In this document: one piece after another, positions 45,801 through 58,643 of the stretch | How the letters are laid out: every line of letters starts with the position of its first letter | How positions within the stretch are numbered: the stretch's first letter is position 1 | Assembly (NCBI GenBank): GCA_014155875.1 | Contig: JACEFZ010011076.1 | Span: 97,597-161,596, forward strand | Reading direction: 5' to 3' | DNA from: Cepaea nemoralis | Lineage: Eukaryota; Mollusca; Gastropoda; Stylommatophora; Helicidae | Length of the DNA: 64,000 bases | Notes under the pieces: model-generated | The model's input: only the letters and a program-made list of their open reading frames with translations | What the model was told of the DNA's origin: nothing | The model's database searches: none | Position numbers and translations under genes: made by a program

Positions 45801-48800
45801 AACAGGAGACTCACTAGATGAGAGAGAACAGGGGACTCACTAGATGAGTGAGAACAGGGGACTCACTAGATGAGAGAGAAAAGGGGACTCACTAGGTGAG
45901 TGAGGTCTACACAGCCTGACCCGAGAACAGGGAACTCACTAGATGAGTGAGAACAGGGGACTCACTGGATGAGTGAGGTCTACACAGCCTGACCCGAGAA
46001 CAGGAGACTCACTAGATGAGAGAGAACAGGAGACTCACTGGATGAGAGAGATCTACACAGCCTGACCCGAGAACAGGGGACTCACTAGATGAGAGAGAAC
46101 AGGGGACTCACTAGATGAGAGAGAACAGGGGACTCACTAGATGAGAGAGAACAGGAGACTCACTAGATGAGAGAGAACAGGAGACTCACTAGATGAGAGA
46201 GAACAGGAGACTCACTAGATGAGAGAGAACAGGGGACTCACTAGATGAGAGAGAACAGGGGACTCACTAGATGAGAGAGAAACAGGGGACTCACTAGATG
46301 AGAGAGAACAGGGGACTCACTAGATGAGAGAGAACAGGGGACTCACTAGATGAGAGAGAACAGGGGACTCTCTAGATGAGTGAGGTCTACACAGCCTGAG
46401 CCGAGAACAGGAGACTCACTAGATGAGAGAGAACAGGGGACTCACTAGATGAGTGAGAACAGGGGACTCACTAGATGAGAGAGAAAAGGGGACTCACTAG
46501 GTGAGTGAGGTCTACACAGCCTGAGCTGAGAACAGGGGACTCACTAGATGAGAGAGAAAAGGGGACTCACTAGATGAGAGAGAACAGGGGACTCACTAGA
46601 TGAGAGAGAACAGGAGACTCACTAGATGAGTGAGAACAGGGGACTCACTAGGTGAGAGAGAACAGGGGACTCACTAGATGAGTGAGAACAGGGGACTCAC
46701 TAGATGAGTGAGAACAGGGGACTCACTAGATGAGAGAGAACACGGGACTCACTAGATGAGAGAGAACAGGGGACTCACTAGATGAGAGAGAACAGGGGAC
46801 TCACTAGATGAGAGAGAACAGGAGACTCACTAGATGAGAGAGAACAGGAGACTCACTAGATGAGAGAGAACAGGGGACTCACTAGATGAGAGAGAACAGG
46901 GGACTCACTAGATGAGAGAGAACAGGGGACTCACTAGATGAGAGAGAACAGGGGACTCACTAGATTAGAGAGAACAGGGGACTCACTAGATGAGAGAGAA
47001 CAGGGACTCTCTAGATGAGTGAGGTCTACACAGCCTGAGCCGAGAACAGGAGACTCACTAGATGAGAGAGAACAGGGGACTCACTAGATGAGTGAGAACA
47101 GGGGACTCACTAGATGAGAGAGAACAGGGGAATCACTAGGTGAGTGAGGTCTACAAAGCCTGACCCGAGAACAGGGAACTCACTAGATGAGTGGAACAGG
47201 GACTCACTGGATGAGTGAGGTCCTACACAGCCTGACCCGAGAACAGGAGACTCACTAGATGAGAGAGAACAGGAGACTCACTGGATGAGAGAGATCTACA
47301 CAGCCTGACCCGAGAACAGGGGACTCACTAGATGAGAGAGAACAGGGGACTCACTAGATGAGAGAGAACAGGGGACTCACTAGATGAGAGAGAACAGGAG
47401 ACTCACTAGATGAGAGAGAACAGGAGACTCACTAGATGAGAGAGAACAGGAGACTCACTAGATGAGAGAGAACAGGGGACTCACTAGATGAGAGAGAACA
47501 GGGGACTCACTAGATGAGAGAGAACAGGGGACTCACTAGATGAGAGAGAACAGGGGACTCACTAGATGAGAGAGAACAGGGGACTCACTAGATGAGAGAG
47601 AACAGGGGACTCTCTAGATGAGTGAGGTCTACACAGCCTGAGCCGAGAACAGGAGACTCACTAGATGAGAGAGAACAGGGGACTCACTAGATGAGTGAGA
47701 ACAGGGGACTCACTAGATGAGAGAGAACAGGGGACTCACTAGGTGAGTGAGGTCTACACAGCCTGAGCTGAGAACAGGGGACTCACTAGATGAGAGAGAA
47801 AAGGGGACTCACTAGATGAGAGAGAACAGGGGACTCACTAGATGAGAGAGAACAGGAGACTCACTAGGTGAGAGAGAACAGGGGACTCACTAGATGAGAG
47901 AGAACAGGAGACTCACTAGATGAGAGAGAACAGGAGACTCACTAGGTGAGAGAGAACAGGAGACTCACTAGATGAGAGAGAACAGGGGACTCACTAGGTG
48001 AGAGAGAACAGGAGACTCACTAGATGAGAGAGAACAGGGGACTCACTAGATGAGAGAGAACAGGGGACTCACTAGATGAGAGAGAACAGGGACTCACTAG
48101 ATGAGAGAGAACAGGGGACTCACTAGATGAGAGAGAACAGGGGACTCACTAGATGAGAGAGAACAGGAGACTCACTAGATGAGAGAGAACAGGGGACTCA
48201 CTAGATGAGAGAGAACAGGGGACTCACTAGATGAGAGAGAACAGGGGACTCACTAGATGAGAGAGAACAGGAGACTCACTAGATGAGAGAGAACAGGGGA
48301 CTCACTAGATGAGAGAGAACAGGGGACTCACTAGATGAGAGAGAACACGGGACTCACTAGATGAGAGAGAACAGGGGACTCACTAGATGAGAGAGAACAG
48401 GGGACTCACTAGATGAGAGAGAACAGGGGACTCACTAGATGAGAGAGAACAGGAGACTCACTAGATGTGAGAGAACAGGGGACTCACTAGATGAGAGAGA
48501 ACAGGAGACTCACTAGATGAGAGAGAACAGGGGACTCACTAGATGAGAGAGAACAGGAGACTCACTAGATGAGAGAGAACAGGGGACTCACTAGATGAGA
48601 GAGAACAGGAGACTCACTAGATGAGAGAGAACAGGAGACTCACTAGATGAGAGAGAACAGGGGACTCACTAGATGAGTGAGGTCTACACAGCCTGAGCCG
48701 AGAACAGGAGACTCACTAGATGAGAGAGAACAGGGGACTCACTAGATGAGAGAGAACAGGGGACTCACTAGATGAGAGAGAACAGGAGACTCACTAGATG

Positions 48801-51621
48801 AGAGAGAACAGGGGACTCACTAGATGAGAGAGAACAGGAGACTCACTAGATGAGAGAGAACAGGGGACTCACTAGATGAGAGAGAACAGGGGACTCACTA
48901 GATGCGAGAGAACAGGGGACTCACTAGATGAGAGAGAACAGGGGACTCACTAGATGAGAGAGAACAGGGGACTCACTAGATGAGAGAGAACAGGGGACTC
49001 ACTAGATGAGAGAGGTCTACACAGCCTGAGCCGAGAACAGGAGACTCACTAGATGAGAGAGAACAGGGGACTCACTAGATGAGAGAGAACAGGGGACTCA
49101 CTAGATGAGTGAGGTCTATACAACCTGAGCCGAGAACAGGGGACTCACTAGATGAGAGAGAACAGGGGACTCACAAGATGAGAGAGAACAGGGGACTCAC
49201 TAGATGAGAGAGAACAGGAGACTCATTAGATGAGAGAGAACAGGGGACTCACTAGATGAGAGAGAACAGGAGACTCACTAGATGAGAGAGAACAGGGGAC
49301 TCACTAGATGAGAGAGAACAGGGGACTCACTGGATGAGAGAGGTCTACACAGCCTGACCCGAGAACAGGAGACTCACTAGGAGAGAGAGAACAGGGGACT
49401 CACTAGATGAGAGAGAACAGGGGACTCACTAGATGAGAGAGAACAGGGGACTCACTGGATGAGAGAGGTCTACACAGCCTGACCCGAGAACAGGAGACTC
49501 ACTAGGAGAGAGAGAACAGGGGACTCACTAGATGAGTGAGGTCTACACAGCCTGAGCCGAGAACAGGGGACTCACTAGGTGAGAGAGAACAGGGGACTCA
49601 CTAGATGAGAGAGAACAGGGGACTCACTAGATGAGTGAGAACAGGGGACTCACTAGATGAGAGAGAACAGGGGACTCACTAGATGAGAGAGAACAGGGGA
49701 CTCACTAGATGAGTGAGAACAGGGGACTCACTAGGTGAGAGAGAACAGGGGACTCACTAGATGAGTGAGAACAGGGGACTCACTAGATGAGTGAGAACAG
49801 GGGACTCACTAGATGAGAGAGAACACGGGACTCACTAGATGAGAGAGAACAGGGGACTCACTAGATGAGAGAGAACAGGGGACTCACTAGATGAGAGAGA
49901 ACAGGAGACTCACTAGATGAGAGAGAACAGGAGACTCACTAGATGAGAGAGAACAGGGGACTCACTAGATGAGAGAGAACAGGGGACTCACTAGATGAGA
50001 GAGAACAGGGGACTCACTAGATGAGAGAGAACAGGGGACTCACTAGATGAGAGAGAACAGGGGACTCACTAGATGAGAGAGAACAGGGGACTCTCTAGAT
50101 GAGTGAGGTCTACACAGCCTGAGCCGAGAACAGGAGACTCACTAGATGAGAGAGAACAGGGGACTCACTAGATGAGTGAGAACAGGGGACTCACTAGATG
50201 AGAGAGAACAGGGGACTCACTAGGTGAGTGAGGTCTACACAGCCTGACCCGAGAACAGGGAACTCACTAGATGAGTGAGAACAGGGGACTCACTGGATGA
50301 GTGAGGTCTACACAGCCTGACCCGAGAACAGGAGACTCACTAGATGAGAGAGAACAGGAGACTCACTGGATGAGAGAGATCTACACAGCCTGACCCGAGA
50401 CAGGAGACTCACTAGATGAGAGAGAACAGGGGACTCACTGGATGAGAGAGGTCTACACAGCCTGACCCGAGAACAGGAGACTCACTAGATGAGAGAGAAC
50501 AGGGGACTCACTGGATGAGAGAGGTCTACACAGCCTGACCCGAGAACAGGAGACTCACTAGATGAGAGAGAACAAGGGACTCACTGGATGAGAGAGGTCT
50601 ACACAGCCTGACCCGAGAACAGGAGACTCACTAGGTGAGAGAGAACAGGGGACTCACTAGATGAGTGAGGTCTACACAGCCTGACCCGGGAACAGGGGAC
50701 TCACTAGGTGAGAGAGAACAGGGGACTCACTAGATGAGTGAGGTCTACACAGCCTGAGCCGAGAACAGGGGACTCACTAGGTGAGAGAGAACAGGGGACT
50801 CACTAGATGAGTGAGATCTACACAGCCTGACCCGAGAACAGGAGACTCACTAGATGAGAGAGAACAGGGGACTCACTGGATGAGAGAGGTCTACACAGCC
50901 TGACCCGAGAACAGGAGACTCACTAGATGAGAGAGAACAGGGGACTCACTGGATGAGAGAGGTCTACACAGCCTGACCCGAGAACAGGAGACTCACTAGG
51001 TGAGAGAGAACAGGGGACTCACTAGATGAGTGAGGTCTACACAGCCTGACCCGAGAACAGGGGACTCACTAGGTGAGAGAGAACAGGGGACTCACTAGAT
51101 GAGTGAGGTCTACACAGCCTGAGCCGAGAACAGGGGAATCACTAGGTGAGAGAGAACAGGGGACTCACTAGATGAGTGAGGTCTACACAGCCTGAGCCGA
51201 GAGAGAACAGGGGACTCACTAGGTGAGAGAGAACAGGGGACTCACTAGGTGAGAGAGAACAGGGGACTCACTAGGTGAGAGAGAACAGGGGACTCACTAG
51301 GTGAGAGAGAACAGGGGACTCACTAGGTTGAGAGACAACAGGGGACTCACTAGGTGAGAGCAACAGGGGACTCACTAGGTGAGAGAGAACAGGGGACTCA
51401 CTAGGTGAGAGAGAACAGGGGACTCACTAGGTGAGAGAGAACAGGGGACTCACTAGGTGAGAGAGAACAAGATACTCACTAGGTGAGAGAGAACAGGGGA
51501 CTCACTAGGTGAGAGAGAACAGGGGACTCACTAGGTGAGAGAGAACAGGGGACTCACTAGGTGAGAGAGAACAAGATTCTCACTTGATGAGAGAGATCAA
51601 GATTCTCACTTGATGAGAGAG
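39835..51621 (+). repeat. 26-bp satellite array, about 11.8 kb, with higher-order structure
   Basis: Roughly 450 copies of a 26-bp purine-rich unit (example 39861-39886; core CTCACTAGATGAG followed by AGAGAACAGG). Units vary at AGG/GGG/TGG positions and by 1-base indels. From about 44.7 kb on, units are interrupted by a variant with TCTACACAGCCTGA. Spacing falls to about 73 bases between 50.38 and 51.19 kb, giving a 73-bp compound unit, and larger blocks of about 600 bases recur (CTCTCTAGATGAGTGAGG at about 45.77, 46.37, 47.01, 47.61 and 50.09 kb). Units at the right edge are degenerate (CAAGATTCTCACTTGATGAG). No gene is present. Confidence 0.97.
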
Positions 51622-52069
51622 TTCCATTCTGTGACAGGAGAATGGATTCTGACTGGATCTGGCAGGTGTAGACATACAGGCAAGTGTGTGTTCAACCTTG
51701 ACCCAGTCAGGCCATGACCTTCATCGTGCAACCCAAGTCAAATCAGTCTCGTCTCACAGACAGTAACCAGTACCAGATACAGACTTTTCACCTGACAGAT
51801 GATGACTGCTAGAGAAGAAAGGCTTTTTCCCCCCTGCTGTGTGTCCACCATGACGAGGTAGAGGGGCTTGAGTGTTCCAATGACCCCAAGAGCTATGCGG
51901 ACGGTAGCACAACTACTGATAGGGTCACCCTGCCGGACAGGTCAAGGGAGAGGAACCAGACCAAGAGACACACAAGTCTTGTATGTAGACTGGGGACTCA
52001 GAATGAAACAGAAAGAAAAAAAAAAGCGCTCTAAACTACATAAAAGAACATTACACAAGTAGCAATTGG
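51622..52069. other. non-coding flank, likely retroelement
   Basis: No supported gene. Wording such as GGGTCACCCTGCCGGACAGG (51921-51940) just before an RNase H fragment suggests it belongs to the same degenerate element, but I cannot prove it. Confidence 0.35.
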
Positions 52070-52401
52070 ACCCATGCATATACAGACGGATCGGCCAAAA
52101 ATTCAATAGAAAATGGAGGAGGAATTCTCCTAAATTTAAAAAAATGGAGTGAAAAATACAGTCAGTGGCAACTAGAACATTTTCAAGTAACTTCAAAGCA
52201 GAGGTAGAAGCTTTGAAAACTGCAGCAGAAATGCTCTTGATGGAGGAGAATAAAGAGAAGCAAATAGCTATCTTCACAAATGCAAAGTCAGCTGCCTCAA
52301 TACTAAAGAGCAAAAACAGCACAGAACTAGCAGAGCTAGCAGCAGCACTCCATGGACTATGTCAGAAATCCCAAAAAGTTGTAATACAGTGCTGGACATG
52401 A
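52070..52401 (+). pseudogene. RNase H domain fragment of a LINE
   Basis: HAYTDGSAKNSIENGGGILL (from about 52073) carries the first Asp motif. After a frameshift, FKAEVEALKTAAEMLL gives the Glu motif and IAIFTNAKSAASIL the third motif, where Asp is replaced by Asn. The frame ends at TGA 52399. RT is absent. The missing acid and the shift make it inactive. Confidence 0.7.
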
Positions 52402-52730
52402 TGATTCCTTGGGTGAGCCCAGTACCAGAGCGCCATGTTTCGGCTCTGCAATTATGGAAGCTTCCTTGGATGGCGGGGAATGCCCATGGTCTGCCCCTGC
52501 CGTCCCTTGAGGGCTGACCAGGATGTCTTTGGCTGTTCTAAATAGGCCAGCTGGATGGGAAATAACACCACAACAGGGAGATTCAAATGTCCTAAGAAAC
52601 CCCCGGGAAGGTTACCCGGTCAACAAATGCCCGCAGAAGTTGGATGTGTCGGCCTACCGGCGCAAGAACGCAGCTCTGCTGTAAACAGGCACAACACAAT
52701 CACATCCGAAAAAACCCCCGGGATGAACGA
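52402..52730 (+). other. non-coding region between RNase H fragment and GAA tail
   Basis: GC-richer sequence with no frame of note. It leads directly into the GAA repeat and is probably the 3' UTR of the element. Confidence 0.4.
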
Positions 52731-52832
52731 AGAAGAAGAAGAAGAAGAAGAAGAAGAAGAAGAAGAAGAAGAAGAAGAAGAAGAAGAAGAAGAAGAAGAA
52801 GAAGAAGAAGAAGAAGAAGAAGAAGAAGAAGA
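52731..52832 (+). repeat. (GAA)n microsatellite
   Basis: About 34 uninterrupted GAA units, probably an expanded LINE tail. Poly-Glu and poly-Arg frames over it are artefacts. Confidence 0.97.
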
Positions 52833-53019
52833 AAGGCTTTGACTGCTATGGGATATAACAATATAAAATGAAACAAAAAGGTATTACTAGTTCAAAGAAA
52901 CAACAAAGACAGGTTTGTAGTCGCAGTCAACTCCCCAGATGTTTGTGTCTGTGCGCGACCTAACCGTACCTTTGTGTTCCATTCTTCTTTTACTCCCCAT
53001 CGGAGAGCCGAGTGATTAG

Positions 53020-53190
53020 CGAGTGTCGTCGTCATCGCACTCCAGACAGCTCTGCTATTAAACTCATCTGTTCGTCAGTCTCTGATGGCGTTTATGATGT
53101 CTGGCCCTTCTATTGCTCTTCCCACTTCGATATTCGCCAAACGGTCGGTTCGCTCGTTGCCTTTCACACCTGAGTGCCAGGTAGATAGAT
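53020..53190 (-). pseudogene. RNase H-LINE scrap
   Basis: The minus strand gives KGNERTDRLANIEVGRAIEG, the last RNase H motif (NERxDRLA), preceded by a GTQV remnant of the usual PGHxGV. Only about 55 codons remain. Confidence 0.6.
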
Positions 53191-53514
53191 AAAAGTTAGC
53201 TGGACTAACTGGGACGCAGAGGTGTTTCCAAGGTACCAGGGCCGGGATCTATACTGGCCAAGAAATACTAACACGTCCTAGTCGTGCATCCTGGGCAACA
53301 GGTCCCTTCGGGGTCCTGGCTAACGTAGTAAGATCGCTGATTCTTCCGAAGTCGGAGAGTATCTGCCTGCACGGCGAGGAACCACCAGTCTGCACACCAA
53401 TAAGCCAGACATGGGACAGCGGATACTCACGCGAACCTCAGGTCCTGTATGACATCACACTGATGTTGGACAACAGGATGTCTTCATCCGACATACAGGA
53501 CTTCGCGCTGGAGT

Positions 53515-53730
53515 TCACAGCCAGCGAACGCAAGCAAGCAAGGCAAGGTTGAGGGCAAGCGAGCAAGAGGTAGACAACGATACAAGTGGGAAGATAACAT
53601 CAAGAGATGGACGAACATCAGCCTGACAGAATGTACAGTCAAGACGAGAGACAGTGTTGGAGATCCATTGCAGCCAACCTTCATTGTGGAGACGGCTCCT
53701 GATTGATGATGATGATTATTGGTATGTATT
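53515..53730 (+). pseudogene. LINE C-terminus with ATG-type tail
   Basis: The plus strand reads GRQRYKWEDNIKRWTNISLT and then WRSIAANLHCGDGS, matching the W(E/D)DNIKEWT...W-type end of RTE-related LINEs, followed by GATGATGATG (53704-53716). Confidence 0.65.
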
Positions 53731-53784
53731 TCGATTCTCTCAGTTATATATTTTAGTTTGTAGCTATAGTTTAGTTCGTAGCAT

Positions 53785-53870
53785 AGAGGCAGACAGTGTT
53801 GGAGATCCAATGCAGCCAACCTTCATTGTGGAGATGGCTCCTGATTGATAATGATGATGATTATTATTGG
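53785..53870 (+). repeat. second copy of the same LINE 3' end
   Basis: GACAGTGTTGGAGATCCAAT (53790 on) and the following 75 bases repeat 53650-53730 with few changes, including the ATG-type tail. It is a tandem copy of the 3' end and flank with a period of about 140 bases. Confidence 0.8.
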
Positions 53871-53911
53871 TACATATTTCGATTCTCTCAATTCTATATT
53901 TTAGTTCGTAG

Positions 53912-54432
53912 TGTCAGGGTCTTAAACCTGGCTCGTTTTTCCTAACACATGTGAGACAGTACAAGTACAACGTGATTCGACTTGAGACTCAGCGACACAA
54001 CGTTCAATGGATTTATTTACAGATCATATACAATACGATGATCATTACAAGATATATGTTATACTTCAATACACTTACATACACAATACAGCTCACAGTC
54101 TATCTCTCCAGATGAACAGACACTCGACTTTCGGGCACAGAAACCACACAACGCCTTTCTCTCATCATACGTCCAGTCGAGTCCACGTCCCAGAGCTGTC
54201 TGTCTATAGCTCGCAACGTGCCTCCCCACCTGAAGTGGCTTCACGAGGCATGCGTGCGTCTTGCTTCGTCCTTGCCTGACCGCTGGCCGTCTCGTCAGCC
54301 AGCAACCTCGCAGACAGGTAACTACTACTCGCCTGGCGGGCGTAACGAAGTTACGGCATCCCGGCTGGGGACTAAGTCGCCTGGCGGGCGTAACGATGTC
54401 ACTGCATCACTGCACTACTCTAGACTCTGACA
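53912..54432 (-). repeat. 3' LTR of second element
   Basis: TGTCAG ... CTGACA ends (6-bp inverted termini). A C/G-rich tract (GCTCCCCCGGGGC, 54433-54446), read as a G-rich run on the minus strand, lies at its inner edge and fits a polypurine tract. Inside is an imperfect duplication CGCCTGGCGGGCGTAACGA (about 54328 and 54379), one copy with the palindrome GTAACGAAGTTAC. Confidence 0.95.
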
Positions 54433-54446
54433 TGCTCCCCCGGGGC

Positions 54447-55791
54447 ATCTTCATGAAAGATGTCATCATTCATGTATATTATATGTACATACTGGGTTAA
54501 TATTTTAACCTTGTCAGAGTCGAACCTTCTGTTGTTATATACATCTGTATCAAAATACATAGAAATACACATCTTGACATAGAAACATATAAGAAATGGA
54601 AGTTGTATTCAATGACATGTGGTGTTCAACCGTTAACACTTGTCAAGTTTCATCCTCTCGATGGCTGGTCACCTTCATTGCATTATTGACCCAGTCAGAT
54701 CGGTAGTAACAGCTTCCCAAGCAACTACCTCGCAGCCTCCAAAGAAAAAGTAATAATATGGTTTTTGAAACAAAAACCATCTGGCTAGACCGAAATACGG
54801 CTTTACATAAGTCGCATTAAACGTTCAAACCCTGACCTCATTTGGCCAGGAGCTCTTGTGTTGGTCTGCAATGTCGGTAACCCTCTACCATGCCCAGTAG
54901 ATGGCTTCTTGGTGTGTTAACAATCTGGCAACAACATGGCTATTTATATACAACACATAATCGTATACATTTCACATTATAGCCCTTTGTGTAATGATGT
55001 AATAACAATTAAATGAAAGGGGAATAACTTCAAAATTTATGAAATATAATATTTTACAATAATTATTCTATTTCTCAGCGTCATAGCTTGATGTTTCTTC
55101 ATACTAGCGAGAAAAAGTCGATAGTATGAATAAATTAATCAAGATATGATTCTAAGATTACACTACATAAAAATATAAATACACAATTCGTGTATTCAAA
55201 ATTGTTGATTCCTAAGATTTTAGAATCGTCATAGCTTTTTTAACTTTTGTTTGTCGTCTGCTAATTTTGAACTAAATTTCTAACTAATCCGGAAGTACAC
55301 ACGAACACTAAACAGCTGATGTTGAAACTTGTAGAACACACTTGTTCCGGTCTGATGTAGTTACGGAATGTACAATGTTCTAATCGTTCATGTGCTGTTT
55401 GTTTCACTGGAAAAACTTCTGGATTTCGATTGACTGCAGTGGTGTAGTTGTCAATGTTCAGGTCACACTTTCACACACGGATTTAAAATATCACTGGAAT
55501 GTTCCACTCGCAGATACCACTGTCAAATTGGATTAGTTCGCTTACGGTAAGTTTGAGCGAATGTGGCACTGTTCTTGTTTCGAAATATATACAATTAATA
55601 AAGTTCGCTTTCTACCACACATTACACAATTATACACGACAATCACTACATTAATAGTAAAATAAGAACATCTATATATTGGGAGTAAACCCTATCACAT
55701 CACATCGTAGACATTACACAGCTTTTCGTGAATGAAAAAATATTCACTGATGGATGGCTGTGTTGATCTGAGTGTATTTTACACACTGTAC
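54447..55791 (-). other. long non-coding region between RNase H and 3' LTR
   Basis: About 1.35 kb of AT-rich DNA with no frame of note. In copy 1 of the other family this gap is only 65 bases. It is where an envelope-like or accessory gene would sit, but I see none. Confidence 0.5.
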
Positions 55792-56202
55792 TCAGACATT
55801 GGTGCTCACTGGGTCGGTCGGACAACGGGATAAAAGATCGGCAATCGTGTTGGTTCTGCCTGGGATATGTCGAACCTCGAAGCTGTAATCTTGGAGCTTA
55901 AGAGACCAGCGCGCTACCATTTGGTTTGAAGGTACACCTGAATTGATAACTCGCAATGGACTACTGTCAGACTCCACAATGAAATGGCGTCCTAGGAGGA
56001 ATCTGGACAATTTAGTTATACCCACCACTAGAGCTAGGGCTTCCAACTGAGTTATTGACCAAGCCCGTTCCCTCGGTTTCAATTTCCTGGAGACGAAGTA
56101 CACAGGATGAAGGATGTTATTATGCTCCTGCAACAAGACTGCTCCAATCGCCACGGAGCTCGCGTCTGTATGTAATCTGAAAGGGATATGTAGATTGGGC
56201 AA
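55792..56202 (-). CDS. RNase H domain of second element
   Basis: 136 codons with Asp13 (LHTDASSVAIGAVLLQE), Glu54 (ITQLEALAL), Asp79 (VESDSSPL) and Asp122 (TIADLLSRCP), a complete catalytic set, followed by the typical end of Ty3/gypsy pol. The ATG is internal; RT lies upstream across a broken region (56203-56561). Confidence 0.9.
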   Translation of the reverse strand: MPNLHIPFRLHTDASSVAIGAVLLQEHNNILHPVYFVSRKLKPRERAWSITQLEALALVVGITKLSRFLLGRHFIVESDSSPLRVINSGVPSNQMVARWSLKLQDYSFEVRHIPGRTNTIADLLSRCPTDPVSTNV

Positions 56203-57240
56203 CTTCAGAATAGGATTATTTAAACTATTATCAGAAAAACAAGATAATACTTTTTGGAATGCAAATTTTAGGCATTCATTGCTTACAATTTTCTCCGGTT
56301 TATCTTTTGTTAGTAAGTTAGTAAATACTTCGGTCAGTTCAGAAAAATCAGGTATGAACTGCCTGTAATAATTTATAAGTCACAACAAACTTCTGACTTG
56401 CGTTTTCGTAGTTCGGAAGTGATGAGTTTTAGATCTTGGACACAATGTTATCGTCTGTCGTGACAAAGCCATTGGATATTTGTACCCCAAGAAGGATATT
56501 CCTGGTAGGCTATGTCTACTTTTGCAGGCTTTACCCGTCAGTCCGTGCTGTCTTTAATGCGTTAAATGTCTGTTCTAATGTCTTTATGTGGTCTGTCATC
56601 GTCTTTGTGTGAACACAAATGTCGTCTATATAGCAAAATTATGTTCGGTATATCTACTAGTAGAAGTCGTGTCATACGTACGAATGTAGCTGTGGCATTG
56701 ACCAGCCAAATGGAAGTTTGCACCATTCGTACAGTCCCCAAGGTGTGGCAAATTCTGTCAGATGTCTGCTCTGTTCGTCTACCGCTATTTTGCCAGTAGC
56801 CTTTAGTCATGTCTACCTTCGTAAAGAACCTAGCGTCTGTCAGTTCTGTCAGTAGATCTTCTGAGTTTGCCATTGGCTCCAGATCTAGAAGAGTTATCTT
56901 ATTCAGCTTTCTATAGTCGACACAGAGTCTTATCGTGTTGTCCTTTTTGCGTACTATGACCATTGGAGATGAGAAGTCTGATTGGGATCGTCTTATGATG
57001 TTGTTTTTCTCTAAGTTGATGATCTCCTGATGTAAGTTTTCTTTGTAATGCAATGGAATGATGTATGGTCTGCATTTTATGGGTGTATTTGACGTGAGTG
57101 TGATGTGATGTATGTTACTAATTCTGTTTGTTCTGGGTTGTTGGAGAAGCATGGTGTTGTACTGTTGTATGAGATGTTTGCAACTGTCTGTTTCTGCTTG
57201 AGTTAACTTTGGGTTGATTTTAATTTCCTTCAAGCAGTTT
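56203..57240 (-). pseudogene. reverse transcriptase of second element
   Basis: The frame 56562-57233 gives the RT start (IKCRPYIIPLHYKENLHQEI, SSPMVIVRKKDNTIRLCVDY, FFTKVDMTKGYWQ with the first Asp), then loses frame. The catalytic YIDD is present one frame away (56621-56632). Further RT thumb pieces lie in 56203-56560 with stops. Integrase-type sequence immediately precedes it. Confidence 0.9.
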
Positions 57241-58500
57241 GTCTGTCTAATGCAGGTTTTGGGAAATTTTCGTCACTAGCCTCGTCATCTTCATGGTCTA
57301 TTATCACTGTACAAGCTGTTGTATCGTCTTGTTCGTTGTCTCTGTTGTAATATGGTCTTAGCATATTGACGGGGAATATTTTGTGTTTGTCTTTTATTTA
57401 AAATCTCATAGTCTACAGGTGAAATCTGTCTTGTCATTTTAAAAAGGTCCTTGCCAAGAATCAGTCAATAAGTGTCTGTCACTAGGTAGTAGAAGAAGAA
57501 CGTCCTGCCCAGGTGTAAACGTTATTGTCCTGTTACCTTTGTCAGCATATTGTCTAAAGTAGCACCAGATAATTTAGGCATCCTTTGCAATTATACAAGA
57601 TTTGATGATTCTTTCACGCAATGATGTAACGTATACGTATGATGATATGGGTTTAAGTACTGGAGTGGAGTCAGTTAACATTTGATGATAAATATTTAAT
57701 GGGCCACGTGGTTTGGCACCATAGATAAGTTAAAAAGGAGAGAAACCTGTACTAGAATGTGGTACCTCGCGATAAGAAAAGAGAATAGCAGGTAAATATA
57801 CGCCCCAGTTATTGGGATGCTCTTGCGTGACTTTAGCAAGCATGTGTTTTAAAATCGCCTTTAAAATTTTTTCTTTTATCCACTCGAGTGAGGATGGTAC
57901 GGGGAATTAAAACATTGCTTCACTCCCAACTTTTTGGTGAAAGCTTGGTAGATGCGGCGATAAACTGAGTTCCCCTATCTGATTGGATAGTGTCTGGAAA
58001 TCCTATCCGAGAAAATATATGGAAGAAAACTTCCATTATATCATTGGCAGTTATGTTCTTTAGCGGAATCGCTTCCGGCCAGCGGCTACATTGATCAATG
58101 ACAGTTAGAATATATTTATTCCCTCTGTTGTTGTCTGATTAAGAGGGCCCACTATGTCGCAGATTTTTTCTCAAAAGGTCGACTGGCTAAGTCAGTAACT
58201 TGTAACTTTGCCTGTGGGTGTTTACCTTTCTTTACAAGTTTTTGGCAGATGTCACAACTTCTGCAATATTGCTTAATTCATTGCAAAAATTTTGGGGCCC
58301 AAAAAAACTGTGTTAATAAACTTGATCTGGTCTTAGCGTATGCCATATGCCCTGCAAGAGGTATATCATGGGGAAGATGTAAGGCTTGCTTCATAATCAG
58401 TTGGCAAAAAAGTTTGCTCTGTTGTGCTGTCACCTCTGGGGTAATACCTGTGAGGATACAATTTTCAAAGCAAAATGCCATTTTGCATTTTTTGGGTTTC
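57241..58500 (-). pseudogene. integrase of second element
   Basis: On the minus strand: zinc-domain HDIPLAGHMAYAKT (about 58330-58370) and CRSCDICQK (about 58240-58266); core PDTIQSDRGTQF with the second Asp (57961-57996), SPYHPHSSG (about 57885-57912), then NNWGVYLPAILFSYREVPHS (about 57760-57820) and a C-terminal module GQDVLLLLPS (about 57490-57520). Stops and shifts are frequent and the catalytic Glu is not readable. It lies between protease and RT. Confidence 0.85.
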
Positions 58501-58643
58501 CTTTGGCTTTTGGCCGATCAGATTAAAAAATTTCACAATGAAGGATCAGCCTTTTGAGCTGTTACCAAAGTTTCCTTCATGGTTTTAGAAGGTAGTGATA
58601 CTGGGCTAAGCATTTGTATAGCCTCAGTTTGGTTACTTTCATC

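Noticed and set aside
39835..51621. CRISPR-like array
   Set aside because: Units are contiguous without unique spacers, and the setting is eukaryotic.
52555..52871. Poly-Glu and poly-Arg frames
   Set aside because: They are created by the GAA repeat.
54447..55791. Envelope gene in the second LTR element
   Set aside because: The gap is long enough but no frame, signal peptide or membrane segment is visible.
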